DNA of 29,761 nt, taken from positions 1 through 29,761 of the IMG/VR virus record IMGVR_UViG_3300049484_000377; one strand, given 5' to 3'. How positions within the stretch are numbered: position 1 is the first letter of the stretch; each line of letters starts with the position of its first letter. This document shows, piece by piece, positions 6,948-12,891 of the stretch. Both the position numbers and the translations under genes were made by a program. The notes beneath the pieces were generated by a model. That model worked only from the letters and a program-made list of their open reading frames with translations, was not told the DNA's origin and searched no databases. This stretch comes from a virus.

Positions 6948-7646
6948 TTGGAATTAGAAATAACATTAGAAAACAGACGGTGTTTAGGATGCCGAAAGAT
7001 GTTCAAAGTCTCCACCAGGAGCCAACAGAAGTATTGCAGTCAGATGTGCCAGAAGTACAGGGAAATGTATGGCGCAGTCCTGAGTCACTCGAAAAAAGAA
7101 GACTTAGAAACAACCAACGTCACCGTGAGCGTTACTGGACCGACGAAGAATACAGACAAAAGAGCTTACGTCGAAAGCAGCTTAGCCACATGGCGAACAA
7201 GGAAAAAGAAAATGAGCGAAGAAGAAAATACTACGAAGCCCATAGAGATGAACACTGTGAGCGAAGAAGACAATGGGATAAAGACAATAGAGAGCGAGCC
7301 AGAAAAACCCATAGAGAATATTATGCAAAACACAACAGAGAGCAGCGAGATAAAATCAGAGAAGCAAAACACCGGAGAAATCCAACGATTGGACTCTATT
7401 CTGCCATCCAACATTATAAAGCGGGACGTATTACGTTCGGGGAGCTTGATCTCATCTTCCGTCAGGCACATGAGGCAATTAGCAATAGACTTGTGTCCGC
7501 TGGAGGAGTGCAACGAGATGAGGAGTCGGGACCTGTCGAAGGTGGAAATGGTTTGTCGGCTGTATGACGGAATACATAAACTTTTAAAAGTGCAGGTGGA
7601 TTCAATTAAGGTGATGAGTTCATTAGTTAAAGAGAGTGAAGAATGA
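6948..7646 (+). CDS. zinc-ribbon protein, frame overlapping another ORF
   Basis: I start this 232-residue frame at TTG 6948, where GAGG (6939-6942) gives good spacing. The longer GTG 6843 start would translate through the RNA-like stem. Cys12-x2-Cys15 and Cys30-x3-Cys34 (RRCLGCRKMF then QQKYCSQMC) form a zinc ribbon. The middle (about 55-140) is low-complexity Glu, Thr, Ser, Lys. The last 75 residues look like a true helical domain (SSVRHMRQLAIDLC to LSKVEMVCRLYDGIHKLLKVQVDSIKVMSSL). From about 7100 to 7480 the other forward frame looks more protein-like. The C-terminal part could be a separate gene from ATG 7470, or a -1 shift at the A6 run (7092-7097) could join the ribbon to the other frame. 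Confidence 0.55.
   Translation: MELEITLENRRCLGCRKMFKVSTRSQQKYCSQMCQKYREMYGAVLSHSKKEDLETTNVTVSVTGPTKNTDKRAYVESSLATWRTRKKKMSEEENTTKPIEMNTVSEEDNGIKTIESEPEKPIENIMQNTTESSEIKSEKQNTGEIQRLDSILPSNIIKRDVLRSGSLISSSVRHMRQLAIDLCPLEECNEMRSRDLSKVEMVCRLYDGIHKLLKVQVDSIKVMSSLVKESEE
6989..7567 (+). CDS. Arg-rich helical protein in the alternative frame
   Basis: This frame overlaps the zinc-ribbon frame for its whole length; ATG 6989 is the first ATG (GTG 6980 is also possible), giving 192 residues. From about 7090 it shows the periodic pattern of basic phage helices: ERRRKYYEAHRDEHCERRRQ, then NRERARKTHREYYAKHNREQ. A compact segment follows (PTIGLYSAIQHYKAGRITFG then ELDLIFRQAHEAISNRL). The pattern recurs in phage proteins where an N-terminal Cys4 ribbon precedes such repeats, which is what a -1 shift at 7092-7097 would produce here. 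The first 30 and last 25 residues do not look protein-like. No function assigned; nucleic acid binding is likely from the charge. Confidence 0.5.
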   Translation: MPKDVQSLHQEPTEVLQSDVPEVQGNVWRSPESLEKRRLRNNQRHRERYWTDEEYRQKSLRRKQLSHMANKEKENERRRKYYEAHRDEHCERRRQWDKDNRERARKTHREYYAKHNREQRDKIREAKHRRNPTIGLYSAIQHYKAGRITFGELDLIFRQAHEAISNRLVSAGGVQRDEESGPVEGGNGLSAV

Positions 7647-7759
7647 ATCATTTTTATCGAATTAAACTATTTTTGTCTATAGTGTGGCGCGAAGGGTATG
7701 CTGAACGGATTGATATAAAAACAGCGTGGTGCATAAGCGGCATTGTGTGGGGTGAGTAA
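7643..7759 (+). CDS. hypothetical 38-aa protein
   Basis: A short ORF whose ATG overlaps the zinc-ribbon stop (ATGA), behind GAGAGTGAAG. The product, MNHFYRIKLFLSIVWREGYA then ERIDIKTAWCISGIVWGE, has the look of a real small phage protein with a helix and an RIDIKTAW segment. No family named. The TAAATG junction at its end leads only to an 11-codon frame. Confidence 0.45.
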   Translation: MNHFYRIKLFLSIVWREGYAERIDIKTAWCISGIVWGE

Positions 7760-7797
7760 ATGACAGAGCAAAAGAAGCAAGAAAAAGAGATTTAGTT

Positions 7798-7980
7798 ATG
7801 GATTGGGTTGAGGCGCTTGGTATAGAAAGTATTCGTGAAAATAGTATGGCTGGAGATGCATGGTGCGAAGAGGCACTAAAATTTTTGGAAGCAAATTGGA
7901 ATACAAAAGTTTTGTGTCTTTCAGCTACACAGCACGCTTTTTTATTAAAAATATGTGCATATGTAAGGGATGTATACTAG
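7798..7980 (+). CDS. hypothetical small protein, duplicate A
   Basis: A 60-residue acidic helical protein. Its core (WCEEALKFLEANWN then LSATQHAFLLKICAYVRD) lines up with the product of the next gene (YWDSASDFIVENWN then FSTKQLGWMEKILEDMVE): same spacing, the shared ENWN-like motif and a Gln before the last helix. The pair therefore looks like a tandem duplication. No strong ribosome site precedes the ATG. Function unknown. Confidence 0.6.
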   Translation: MDWVEALGIESIRENSMAGDAWCEEALKFLEANWNTKVLCLSATQHAFLLKICAYVRDVY

Positions 7981-8189
7981 TGAAGGTTTTGGAATTTTTT
8001 AGAGAAGAAAAACTAGAACTTGCTGATATAGAAGCTGTGGCAGAGCTTAGTTCATATTGGGATTCTGCTTCTGATTTTATTGTTGAGAATTGGAATAGAG
8101 AGACTGAGACTTTTTCAACTAAACAATTGGGGTGGATGGAAAAAATTTTAGAAGATATGGTAGAGCTTAGAATAGAGGGAAAGTTATGA
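7980..8189 (+). CDS. hypothetical small protein, duplicate B
   Basis: Start chosen as GTG 7980, overlapping the previous stop by one base, with AAGGGA upstream. Extending upstream to 7860 would read through the preceding gene in another frame. The 69-residue product (VKVLEFFREEKLELADIEAV and onward) is a helical acidic protein related to its upstream neighbour in its central 50 residues. Its stop overlaps an 18-codon frame not counted as a gene. Function unknown. Confidence 0.6.
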   Translation: MKVLEFFREEKLELADIEAVAELSSYWDSASDFIVENWNRETETFSTKQLGWMEKILEDMVELRIEGKL

Positions 8190-8222
8190 AAATCTATTAC
8201 GACATTCAATGTGAGGTAACCA

Positions 8223-8417
8223 ATGAGCCAGCGAAAGATTGAAATTCCAGATAAAAGTTGCGACAGGCAAAGCTGCTACTTTCTACATGACCCTTGGTTT
8301 TGTGCCCTTTATCAACGGGAAATTCTTTGCTTAGATGATAACGAAATAATTAAACCGTTTTGGTGCAAAGCAGTCAGCGTGACGATAGAGGAAAAAGAAG
8401 ATGCAAAAGATAATTAA
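8223..8417 (+). CDS. small Cys-rich protein, possible zinc binder
   Basis: A 64-residue protein behind a good GAGGTAACC site. Cysteines at 13, 18, 27, 36 and 48, together with His22, would suit a zinc site or a disulphide-free metal knuckle (SCDRQSCYFLHDPWFCALYQ). The C-terminus is acidic. Similar small Cys-rich proteins with a CxxxxC...C pattern are common in phage accessory blocks, but none is characterised to my knowledge. It overlaps the following membrane-protein gene by 17 bases. Confidence 0.6.
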   Translation: MSQRKIEIPDKSCDRQSCYFLHDPWFCALYQREILCLDDNEIIKPFWCKAVSVTIEEKEDAKDN

Positions 8418-8538
8418 ACAGTGTGAATCAATTTTTTATTTAGTCATAGTAATAGGGTTAACGCTAGTGATTGGGGCGTTCGCTATGTGGATTATATCGG
8501 TAACACTACACGACATAAGTACGACATGGTGTAGGTGA
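8401..8538 (+). CDS. small membrane protein
   Basis: A 45-residue ORF overlapping the end of the Cys-rich gene, with GAGG upstream (GAGGAAAAAGAAG before the ATG). One long hydrophobic segment (SIFYLVIVIGLTLVIGAFAM then WIISVTL) spans the membrane, flanked by MQKIIKQCE and HDISTTWCR. Size and topology would suit a small holin-like or signalling peptide, but it lies far from the endolysin and has no recognisable family. Confidence 0.5.
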   Translation: MQKIIKQCESIFYLVIVIGLTLVIGAFAMWIISVTLHDISTTWCR

Positions 8539-8614
8539 GGATTATGAGTAGAAAAGAATGTGGTTTAAAGTATTTAGGCGATATTTTGTAATAATAAAGA
8601 AAAGGAGAAAAAAG

Positions 8615-8818
8615 ATGACTAAAGTGGATTTGTTTATGCAGGGTTTAGAAGAATTTAGGTTTACAGACGAATCAGGTGACCAACTCGCTTATGTGGACCA
8701 TGATGGGATGTTAGTGTTAGAGGAGGAACGAGTTTTCCGAGAGGATGCAATAGCGTTAGCAAATTGGATTAAAGACCTTTACGAAGAAAAGCCAGTAAAA
8801 GCGAAAGGGAAAAAGTGA
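8615..8818 (+). CDS. hypothetical 67-aa acidic protein
   Basis: Start chosen as ATG 8615 because AAGGAG lies just upstream; the frame is open to an upstream ATG at 8558 without such a site. The product (MTKVDLFMQGLEEFRFTDE, then DQLAYVDHDGMLVLEEERVF, then a helix ending KAKGKK) looks like a small mixed alpha/beta protein. No family recognised. Its stop overlaps the GTG of the next gene. Confidence 0.6.
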   Translation: MTKVDLFMQGLEEFRFTDESGDQLAYVDHDGMLVLEEERVFREDAIALANWIKDLYEEKPVKAKGKK

Positions 8819-9117
8819 ACTCTCAAAAACTACTGCCATGTCCGTTTTGTGGGGCGATAGCTCTTTTGCAGACCTGCGGAATAAATAACTTTAAAGTTAT
8901 ATGTTCGGAGGATTGTGTGATAATGCCGCCAAGTCCAAACACCTTTTTCACTTCTAAAGATCAGGCAGTAAATGAGTGGAATCGTCGAGCGCCAACCTTT
9001 GATCAACTTGAATTAGAAAGGCTTAGAGTTGAAGTCTCATTAATAACCCAGGACTTAGATTCGAAAAGCAGGGAGTTAAAAATATTAAGGGAGGCTGTAA
9101 ATGCCAGACATAACTAA
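8815..9117 (+). CDS. Lar-like zinc-ribbon protein
   Basis: A 100-residue protein starting at GTG 8815 in an overlap with the previous stop. The N-terminal half matches the restriction-alleviation (Lar)-type zinc ribbon common in phages: KLLPCPFCG (5-13), a second Cys pair at 30 and 34, and the closing AVNEWNRRAP (51-60). The C-terminal 40 residues form a probable coiled coil (LERLRVEVSLITQDLDSKSR). In Rac prophage, Lar modulates type I restriction, but most proteins of this shape are untested, so an anti-restriction role here is inference only. Confidence 0.72.
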   Translation: MNSQKLLPCPFCGAIALLQTCGINNFKVICSEDCVIMPPSPNTFFTSKDQAVNEWNRRAPTFDQLELERLRVEVSLITQDLDSKSRELKILREAVNARHN

Positions 9118-9388
9118 GTGTGCTGACCATGAATGTCCTAAAAAGAAATTCTGTTTTCGGTATCGATCTAAAGCGAACGAAAACCAAAGCTGGTTTATGG
9201 TATCTCCAAGATATGGGATGACTTGTGAGGAGTTTTGGCAGGAAAAAATCCAAACCATAAATTGCCCGAATTGTAACAATACATGGTACGCTCATACTGA
9301 AGAGGGTTTAAGGTGTACGAAGTGCAGGCAGGTTTATCCAAAAAAGGAGAAAACAAATGGTCCCAGGACGGAAACTGATGAGGCGTGA
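9101..9388 (+). CDS. small protein with two Cys clusters
   Basis: A 95-residue protein, start ATG 9101 after AGGGAGG, overlapping the Lar-like gene by 17 bases. The first part (ITKCADHECPKKKFCFRY) matches a frequent phage pattern with three Cys before CxRY. The second half has a classic zinc ribbon, Cys55-x2-Cys58 and Cys72-x2-Cys75 (NCPNCNNTWYAH then RCTKCRQ). Probably a zinc-dependent nucleic acid or protein binder; no function known. Confidence 0.65.
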   Translation: MPDITKCADHECPKKKFCFRYRSKANENQSWFMVSPRYGMTCEEFWQEKIQTINCPNCNNTWYAHTEEGLRCTKCRQVYPKKEKTNGPRTETDEA

Positions 9389-9593
9389 TGTTGAGGATTA
9401 CATATCCTCTAAGGTAAGGCAGAAAACAGTTCAGTCGGCCTTTTTTAATGCCAGGTTTGGGAAAATTGGGGACATGAGGCCGGATGATTATGTCGAGTAT
9501 GCGGAAGGGAACGGTTCTAATAAAGACCCTTGGCGTACAGTTTTTAATATTGCAGTCATTCTTTTTGGAGGATTCGATGAAAGGAAAAAGTAG
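9357..9593 (+). CDS. hypothetical 78-aa protein
   Basis: A 78-residue protein from ATG 9357 behind AAGGAG (an internal ATG at 9378 is also possible). It overlaps its upstream neighbour by 32 bases. The N-terminal half is basic (MVPGRKLMRRDVEDYISSK). The C-terminal part holds FNARFGKIGDMRPDDYVEYA and a short hydrophobic stretch, VFNIAVILFGG. No family recognised. Confidence 0.5.
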   Translation: MVPGRKLMRRDVEDYISSKVRQKTVQSAFFNARFGKIGDMRPDDYVEYAEGNGSNKDPWRTVFNIAVILFGGFDERKK

Positions 9594-9714
9594 GAAACCA
9601 GTAGAAGTTATTAGAGTAAAACGCCCAAAAAAGAAGCAGACAGGCCAGAAAAGGGTTCCTTGTTCTTCTTTTGGGAAAGAGACGCATATGGACCGCGATG
9701 AAGTGGCATTTTGA
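9577..9714 (+). CDS. small basic protein
   Basis: Start chosen as ATG 9577, directly after GGAGGATTCG; a longer frame opens at 9484 without a comparable site. The 45-residue product is mostly Lys and Arg in its first half (MKGKSRKPVEVIRVKRPKKK) and polar after that. It may bind nucleic acid. It overlaps the stop of the preceding gene and its own stop overlaps a short hydrophobic ORF (TGATG). Confidence 0.5.
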   Translation: MKGKSRKPVEVIRVKRPKKKQTGQKRVPCSSFGKETHMDRDEVAF

Positions 9715-9815
9715 TGCTTGCCGCCATAATGATCTTCTATTTCTTAATTAACCATAACTATTTTTTCGCCTTCCTATGCTTCGTAGCTTTGATTGGGCAC
9801 GTTCTCACCCACTAA
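9714..9815 (+). CDS. possible 33-aa membrane peptide
   Basis: An ATG overlapping the preceding TGA opens 33 codons encoding an almost wholly hydrophobic segment (MLAAIMIFYFLINHNYFFAF then LCFVALIGHVLTH). No ribosome site is visible, so it would rely on coupled translation. A TAGTTATGGT repeat in inverse orientation lies inside it at 9751-9760. It may be real or a chance frame. Confidence 0.35.
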   Translation: MLAAIMIFYFLINHNYFFAFLCFVALIGHVLTH

Positions 9816-9860
9816 AGCCTAGTTATGGTCAGCCTGCGATGTACCGCCGGTGTACAAGCC

Positions 9861-9875
9861 TATAACGCTGTTATA
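9861..9875. promoter_or_regulatory. operator-like inverted repeat
   Basis: TATAAC and GTTATA are perfect inverted half-sites with a 3-base spacer (GCT), in the regulatory gap before the late genes. The dimensions suit a small dimeric repressor or a short hairpin. No protein is known to bind it. Confidence 0.35.
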
Positions 9876-9933
9876 TGATTGGCTCATTAGTCTCCTTTTG
9901 CTTTACTGATTAGAGTTTGTCATTTTTGAATAC

Positions 9934-9952
9934 AGGGCGGGTTCTCCGCCCT
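9934..9952 (+). terminator. GC-rich hairpin, possible terminator
   Basis: AGGGCGG (9934-9940) pairs perfectly with CCGCCCT (9946-9952) around a 5-base loop. The following TTACTTATC is only moderately T-rich, so it is a weak or factor-assisted terminator candidate. Its position, after the last accessory gene and before the late operon, fits the end of the early transcript. Confidence 0.45.
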
Positions 9953-10060
9953 TACTTATCACAGCGCATCAACAAAGTTTAGAGAAAAAGGGTTGAATTG
10001 AAAATCTAGTTATGGTGCCCTTGAATTAAGCCGATTAAGGCAAACAAGGAGCGTCAGACT

Positions 10061-10582
10061 ATGGCGAGTAAAAAAAAGGTGGACGATTTGTCTGCCGAAA
10101 TCGAAGAAGTATCACAAGAAAACGAAATCATAGAGCCAATTTATTCGGGCGAGCAAGTGTTTCGCAGCGACTTGTATAAGTTGTTAGTGGAAACCAGGCT
10201 ACATAATGTCGCTTGGACAGGAGAGCCTGATTACCAGGAGCTTGAACATTGTCACTTTTTTCATACCTTTGATAGTAAAGGCCGAGAGCAGACTTGTTGT
10301 GTATCAACAGGCCAGCATCACCATAAAATGAAGGTCACTAAAGTTAAAGGTGGAGTTCCTAAAGTGGAGTGTATTAGTGGGCCGATGTGTTGGACGAAAA
10401 AGAAGGTTCGGGGCCGGTGGACAAAAGTGGAAATTCCGTTCAATGAAGACGATCAACATACCCATGAGGTTAAATATATACGATCGCATAAAGTAGTAAT
10501 GCGGAAAACAAACGCTGAAGCTGTTAATTTGGTGACTCTTGCTGCAACAAAAGAGGCTCCTGTTTCTGGAGTTATTGGGTAA
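10061..10582 (+). CDS. uncharacterised protein, first gene of packaging module
   Basis: A 173-residue protein behind AAGGAG. The N-terminal 35 residues are acidic and Lys-rich, probably disordered. The core is rich in His and Cys (LEHCHFFHTFDSKG, CCVSTGQHHHKMKV, GPMCWTKKK, DDQHTHEVKYIRSHKVVMRK), which suggests metal binding. Proteins of this type sit just before terminase genes in other phages, but I know of no assigned function. It ends in a TAATG overlap with the next gene. Confidence 0.65.
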   Translation: MASKKKVDDLSAEIEEVSQENEIIEPIYSGEQVFRSDLYKLLVETRLHNVAWTGEPDYQELEHCHFFHTFDSKGREQTCCVSTGQHHHKMKVTKVKGGVPKVECISGPMCWTKKKVRGRWTKVEIPFNEDDQHTHEVKYIRSHKVVMRKTNAEAVNLVTLAATKEAPVSGVIG

Positions 10583-10998
10583 TGATCTTAAAACATCAGG
10601 TCAATCGCTGGTTCTTCGACTATGTGGAGCGACAGGAAATTCCTAGAGAACTAAAAGACTCAATGCGCACGCATGAAAGAGTGGCTTTTTTCATAAAAAA
10701 CCTTTACGAGCAGTTGTTAAAAGCAGAAACAACGCGAATGTTTGCCAAAAAACCTAAGTTGAGCGAGAAAACTCTTCGGGATACAGTGGAGTCAATGGCA
10801 GAGGTTTTTATAAGTTCGGTCCGGATGGAAGAACGTAAACGCCATGAGTCGAAATGCGAGGCTCTTAGGAAGCAGAAACTAATTAGTGATGCCAAAGACC
10901 TCCAATCCACAGCAGAAGGAAAACCAGCGGGAGAATTTGAAGAACTGGGGTTGAAGTTCCCAGAAGATAGGATTTTAAATGCCCCAAAAAAAAGCTGA
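10582..10998 (+). CDS. uncharacterised helical protein upstream of terminase
   Basis: A 138-residue protein, mostly helical and basic in the middle (VRMEERKRHESKCEALRKQK), starting in a TAATG overlap. The N-terminal part (VNRWFFDYVERQEIPRELKD) looks globular. Nothing identifies it. Position between the His-rich protein and the small terminase, with 20 bases of overlap at its 3' end, suggests a packaging-related partner. Confidence 0.6.
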   Translation: MILKHQVNRWFFDYVERQEIPRELKDSMRTHERVAFFIKNLYEQLLKAETTRMFAKKPKLSEKTLRDTVESMAEVFISSVRMEERKRHESKCEALRKQKLISDAKDLQSTAEGKPAGEFEELGLKFPEDRILNAPKKS

Positions 10999-11530
10999 AT
11001 TACCTAAAGATTTAGTCTCCCCACCTCAAGTCGGTAGACCAACGGATTACTCTCCCGAAATGTGTGACCAACTTATTGATCACATGAGGCAAGGGAATTC
11101 TTTTGAATCCTTTGGTGCGGTGGTAATGAAGGGACGGAACACTCTCTTTGAATGGGCGAAGGCGCATAAAGAATTTCAGGATGCCAAAGAAATGGGCAGC
11201 TCCTTGTGTTTGAAGTTTTATTTAGACTTAGGGAAGATGGCCGCCGCAGGACAGTTGAGAAGGTTAACCAAAGAAGAGCCTATTATGGTTAGCGATGGAA
11301 AAGGTGGGCATAAACCAGCAATTGACCCCAGTACCGGACAGGTGCTTTACAGACGTGAGTACGTGGCAGCCCAACCAGCTCAGGCTATTTGGATTTTCAT
11401 TATGAAAAACATCCATAAGTGGCGCGACAATGTTGAAGTCACCATGTCCGAGGGGTCTACTATTACGTTGGCTTACGCCCCTACAGAGCCAACAAAAGAA
11501 GAGCGTGACAAGTACGCTCTTAAGAAATAG
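10979..11530 (+). CDS. terS: terminase small subunit
   Basis: A 183-residue protein with the usual small-terminase pattern. VGRPTDYSPEMCDQLIDHMR (18-37) is followed by a helix-turn-helix-like region, NSFESFGAVVMKGRNTLFEW, then AKAHKEFQDAKEMG. The C-terminal part contains a Trp-rich helix (AIWIFIMKNIHKWRDN) and a disordered end. In this family the protein recognises the packaging site and loads the motor. It lies directly before the large subunit, 8 bases apart. Confidence 0.85.
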   Translation: MPQKKAELPKDLVSPPQVGRPTDYSPEMCDQLIDHMRQGNSFESFGAVVMKGRNTLFEWAKAHKEFQDAKEMGSSLCLKFYLDLGKMAAAGQLRRLTKEEPIMVSDGKGGHKPAIDPSTGQVLYRREYVAAQPAQAIWIFIMKNIHKWRDNVEVTMSEGSTITLAYAPTEPTKEERDKYALKK

Positions 11531-11538
11531 GTAAGTAA

Positions 11539-12891
11539 ATGTATGGGTCAACACCAGGGATTAACGAATTCAAACCGTTCGGATTCCAAAACTCGGTACT
11601 TTGGGACGTTGATCATTTTGATTATAACCTTGGGACTAATGAAGTTCTTCTTTCTGGGTCGGTGGGTTCTGCTAAATCAATTCTCCTCGCTCATTTAATA
11701 GTAAAGCATTGCCTTAGTTACCCGAAGGCTGATTTTATGATCGGCCGTAGGGCATTGCCTAAATTAAAAGCAACTTTGTACAGAAAGATCAAAGAACACT
11801 TGTGGGAGCAGGGGATCGATTATAAATATAATGATTCAACAGCGTGCTTTTCTCTCCCTGGAGGTTCTAAGATCACAGCTCTATCATGGGCTGATAACCA
11901 ATTATCTAAGTTTGGCTCTTATGAGTTTAGTGGCGCGGCAATTGAAGAATTAACTGAAAATAAAGACGGCGAATTCTACGAGGCAATATTCGAGCGTGTT
12001 GGCAGACTTCAGCATGTGCCGAACCCACTTATAATTTCGGCCACCAATCCGGAGGCTCCTTCACATTGGGCTTATAAAAGGTTTTTTGAGTCAAAGCTGG
12101 AAGCAAGACACGTTTATTTTTCGCTTACTCGAGATAACCCATACTTATCTAAAGCCTATATTCGGGGTTTAGAGGGTGGCATGGACCCCAAAAGAGCAAG
12201 GCGGATGCTTGATGGCCAGTGGATTGAGCTGCGTACTGATGTCATTTATCACGCATACACTAAAGAAGCCAACTTCAGAGATGTTGAATACCAAATCAAT
12301 GAATTCTTGCCGATTATTCTTGCCTGGGACTTTAACATTGGATTTGAAAAACCTCTATCAATGGTGGTTGGGCAGTTTGATAAAGGGGCCTTTCATTGGT
12401 TTAGTGAGGTAGTTATTGACGGGGCAGACACTCAGGATAGTTGTGAGGAACTCGCCGCTACTGGAATTCTAGACAGAAACACTGTTTTTATTGTTCATGG
12501 TGATGCTACCGGATTTAAAAAAGACACTCGTTCCAAAACAACAGACTATGACATTATAAATAAATTCCTTTCAAACTACCGCACAAAGACCAACGGAAGA
12601 GTACAGTTCGAAATGGCCGTTCCAAGATCAAATCCTCCAATAAGAACGCGCCATAATGTGGTTAACGGTTATTTCTGCAACGTCCACAAACAGAGGCGCT
12701 GTTTTGTTTACAAGGGCGCCCCAACACTAGATAAAGGTTTTAGGCTTGCTGCGCTGCGAGAAGGTGCAAGTTATATTGAAGATGACTCAAAGCCATATCA
12801 ACATTGCACGACAGCAGCAGGTTATGCCATAGTGAAAATTGATAAGGAACTACAAAGCCGGTCCGGCATTTATTCGACGAGGTATCGATGA
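11539..12891 (+). CDS. terL: terminase large subunit
   Basis: A 450-residue packaging motor. The Walker A motif is GSVGSAKS (40-47) and the Walker B-like strand is GAAIEELTE (132-140, catalytic Glu pair); SATNPE (168-173) is the coupling motif. The nuclease half begins at LAWDFN (261-266, Asp264) and continues with VHGDATG (319-325, Asp322). The ending, YIEDDSKPYQHCTTAAGYAI, is typical for the family. Length is normal. The ATPase pumps DNA into proheads and the RNase H-like nuclease cuts the concatemer. ATGA overlap with the portal gene. Confidence 0.93.
   Translation: MYGSTPGINEFKPFGFQNSVLWDVDHFDYNLGTNEVLLSGSVGSAKSILLAHLIVKHCLSYPKADFMIGRRALPKLKATLYRKIKEHLWEQGIDYKYNDSTACFSLPGGSKITALSWADNQLSKFGSYEFSGAAIEELTENKDGEFYEAIFERVGRLQHVPNPLIISATNPEAPSHWAYKRFFESKLEARHVYFSLTRDNPYLSKAYIRGLEGGMDPKRARRMLDGQWIELRTDVIYHAYTKEANFRDVEYQINEFLPIILAWDFNIGFEKPLSMVVGQFDKGAFHWFSEVVIDGADTQDSCEELAATGILDRNTVFIVHGDATGFKKDTRSKTTDYDIINKFLSNYRTKTNGRVQFEMAVPRSNPPIRTRHNVVNGYFCNVHKQRRCFVYKGAPTLDKGFRLAALREGASYIEDDSKPYQHCTTAAGYAIVKIDKELQSRSGIYSTRYR

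Larger units (their letters stand above)
9820..10016. repeat. TAGTTATGGT direct repeats
   Basis: The 10-mer TAGTTATGGT occurs at 9820-9829 and 10007-10016 (both preceded by C, so 11 bases match). An inverted copy is at 9751-9760. Three copies in 266 bases ahead of the late operon suggest binding sites for a regulator or packaging protein. Confidence 0.45.
9816..10060. other. non-coding block between early and late modules
   Basis: No convincing ORF in 245 bases. It holds two direct copies of TAGTTATGGT (9820-9829 and 10007-10016; a third, inverted, is at 9751-9760), a perfect 6-base inverted repeat at 9861-9875 and a GC-rich hairpin at 9934-9952. It lies directly before the operon leading to the terminases, so it is the natural place for a late promoter, regulator sites or a packaging start. 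I see no good -35/-10 pair. Confidence 0.6.

Noticed and set aside
7166-7651. 161-residue open frame on the minus strand opposite the zinc-ribbon locus
   Set aside because: Its Ser/Leu/Ile-rich translation is the complement of an AG-rich coding strand, with no ribosome site, and every other gene is on the plus strand.
7760-7795. 11-codon frame after a TAAATG junction; similar 18-codon (8186-8242) and 15-codon (8544-8591) frames
   Set aside because: Too short to judge and without recognisable sequence; listed here so they are not lost.
9975-10030. Promoter with TTGAAT and TATGGT
   Set aside because: The spacing is only 12 bases and TATGGT is part of the repeated 10-mer, so a sigma-70 type promoter is not supported.
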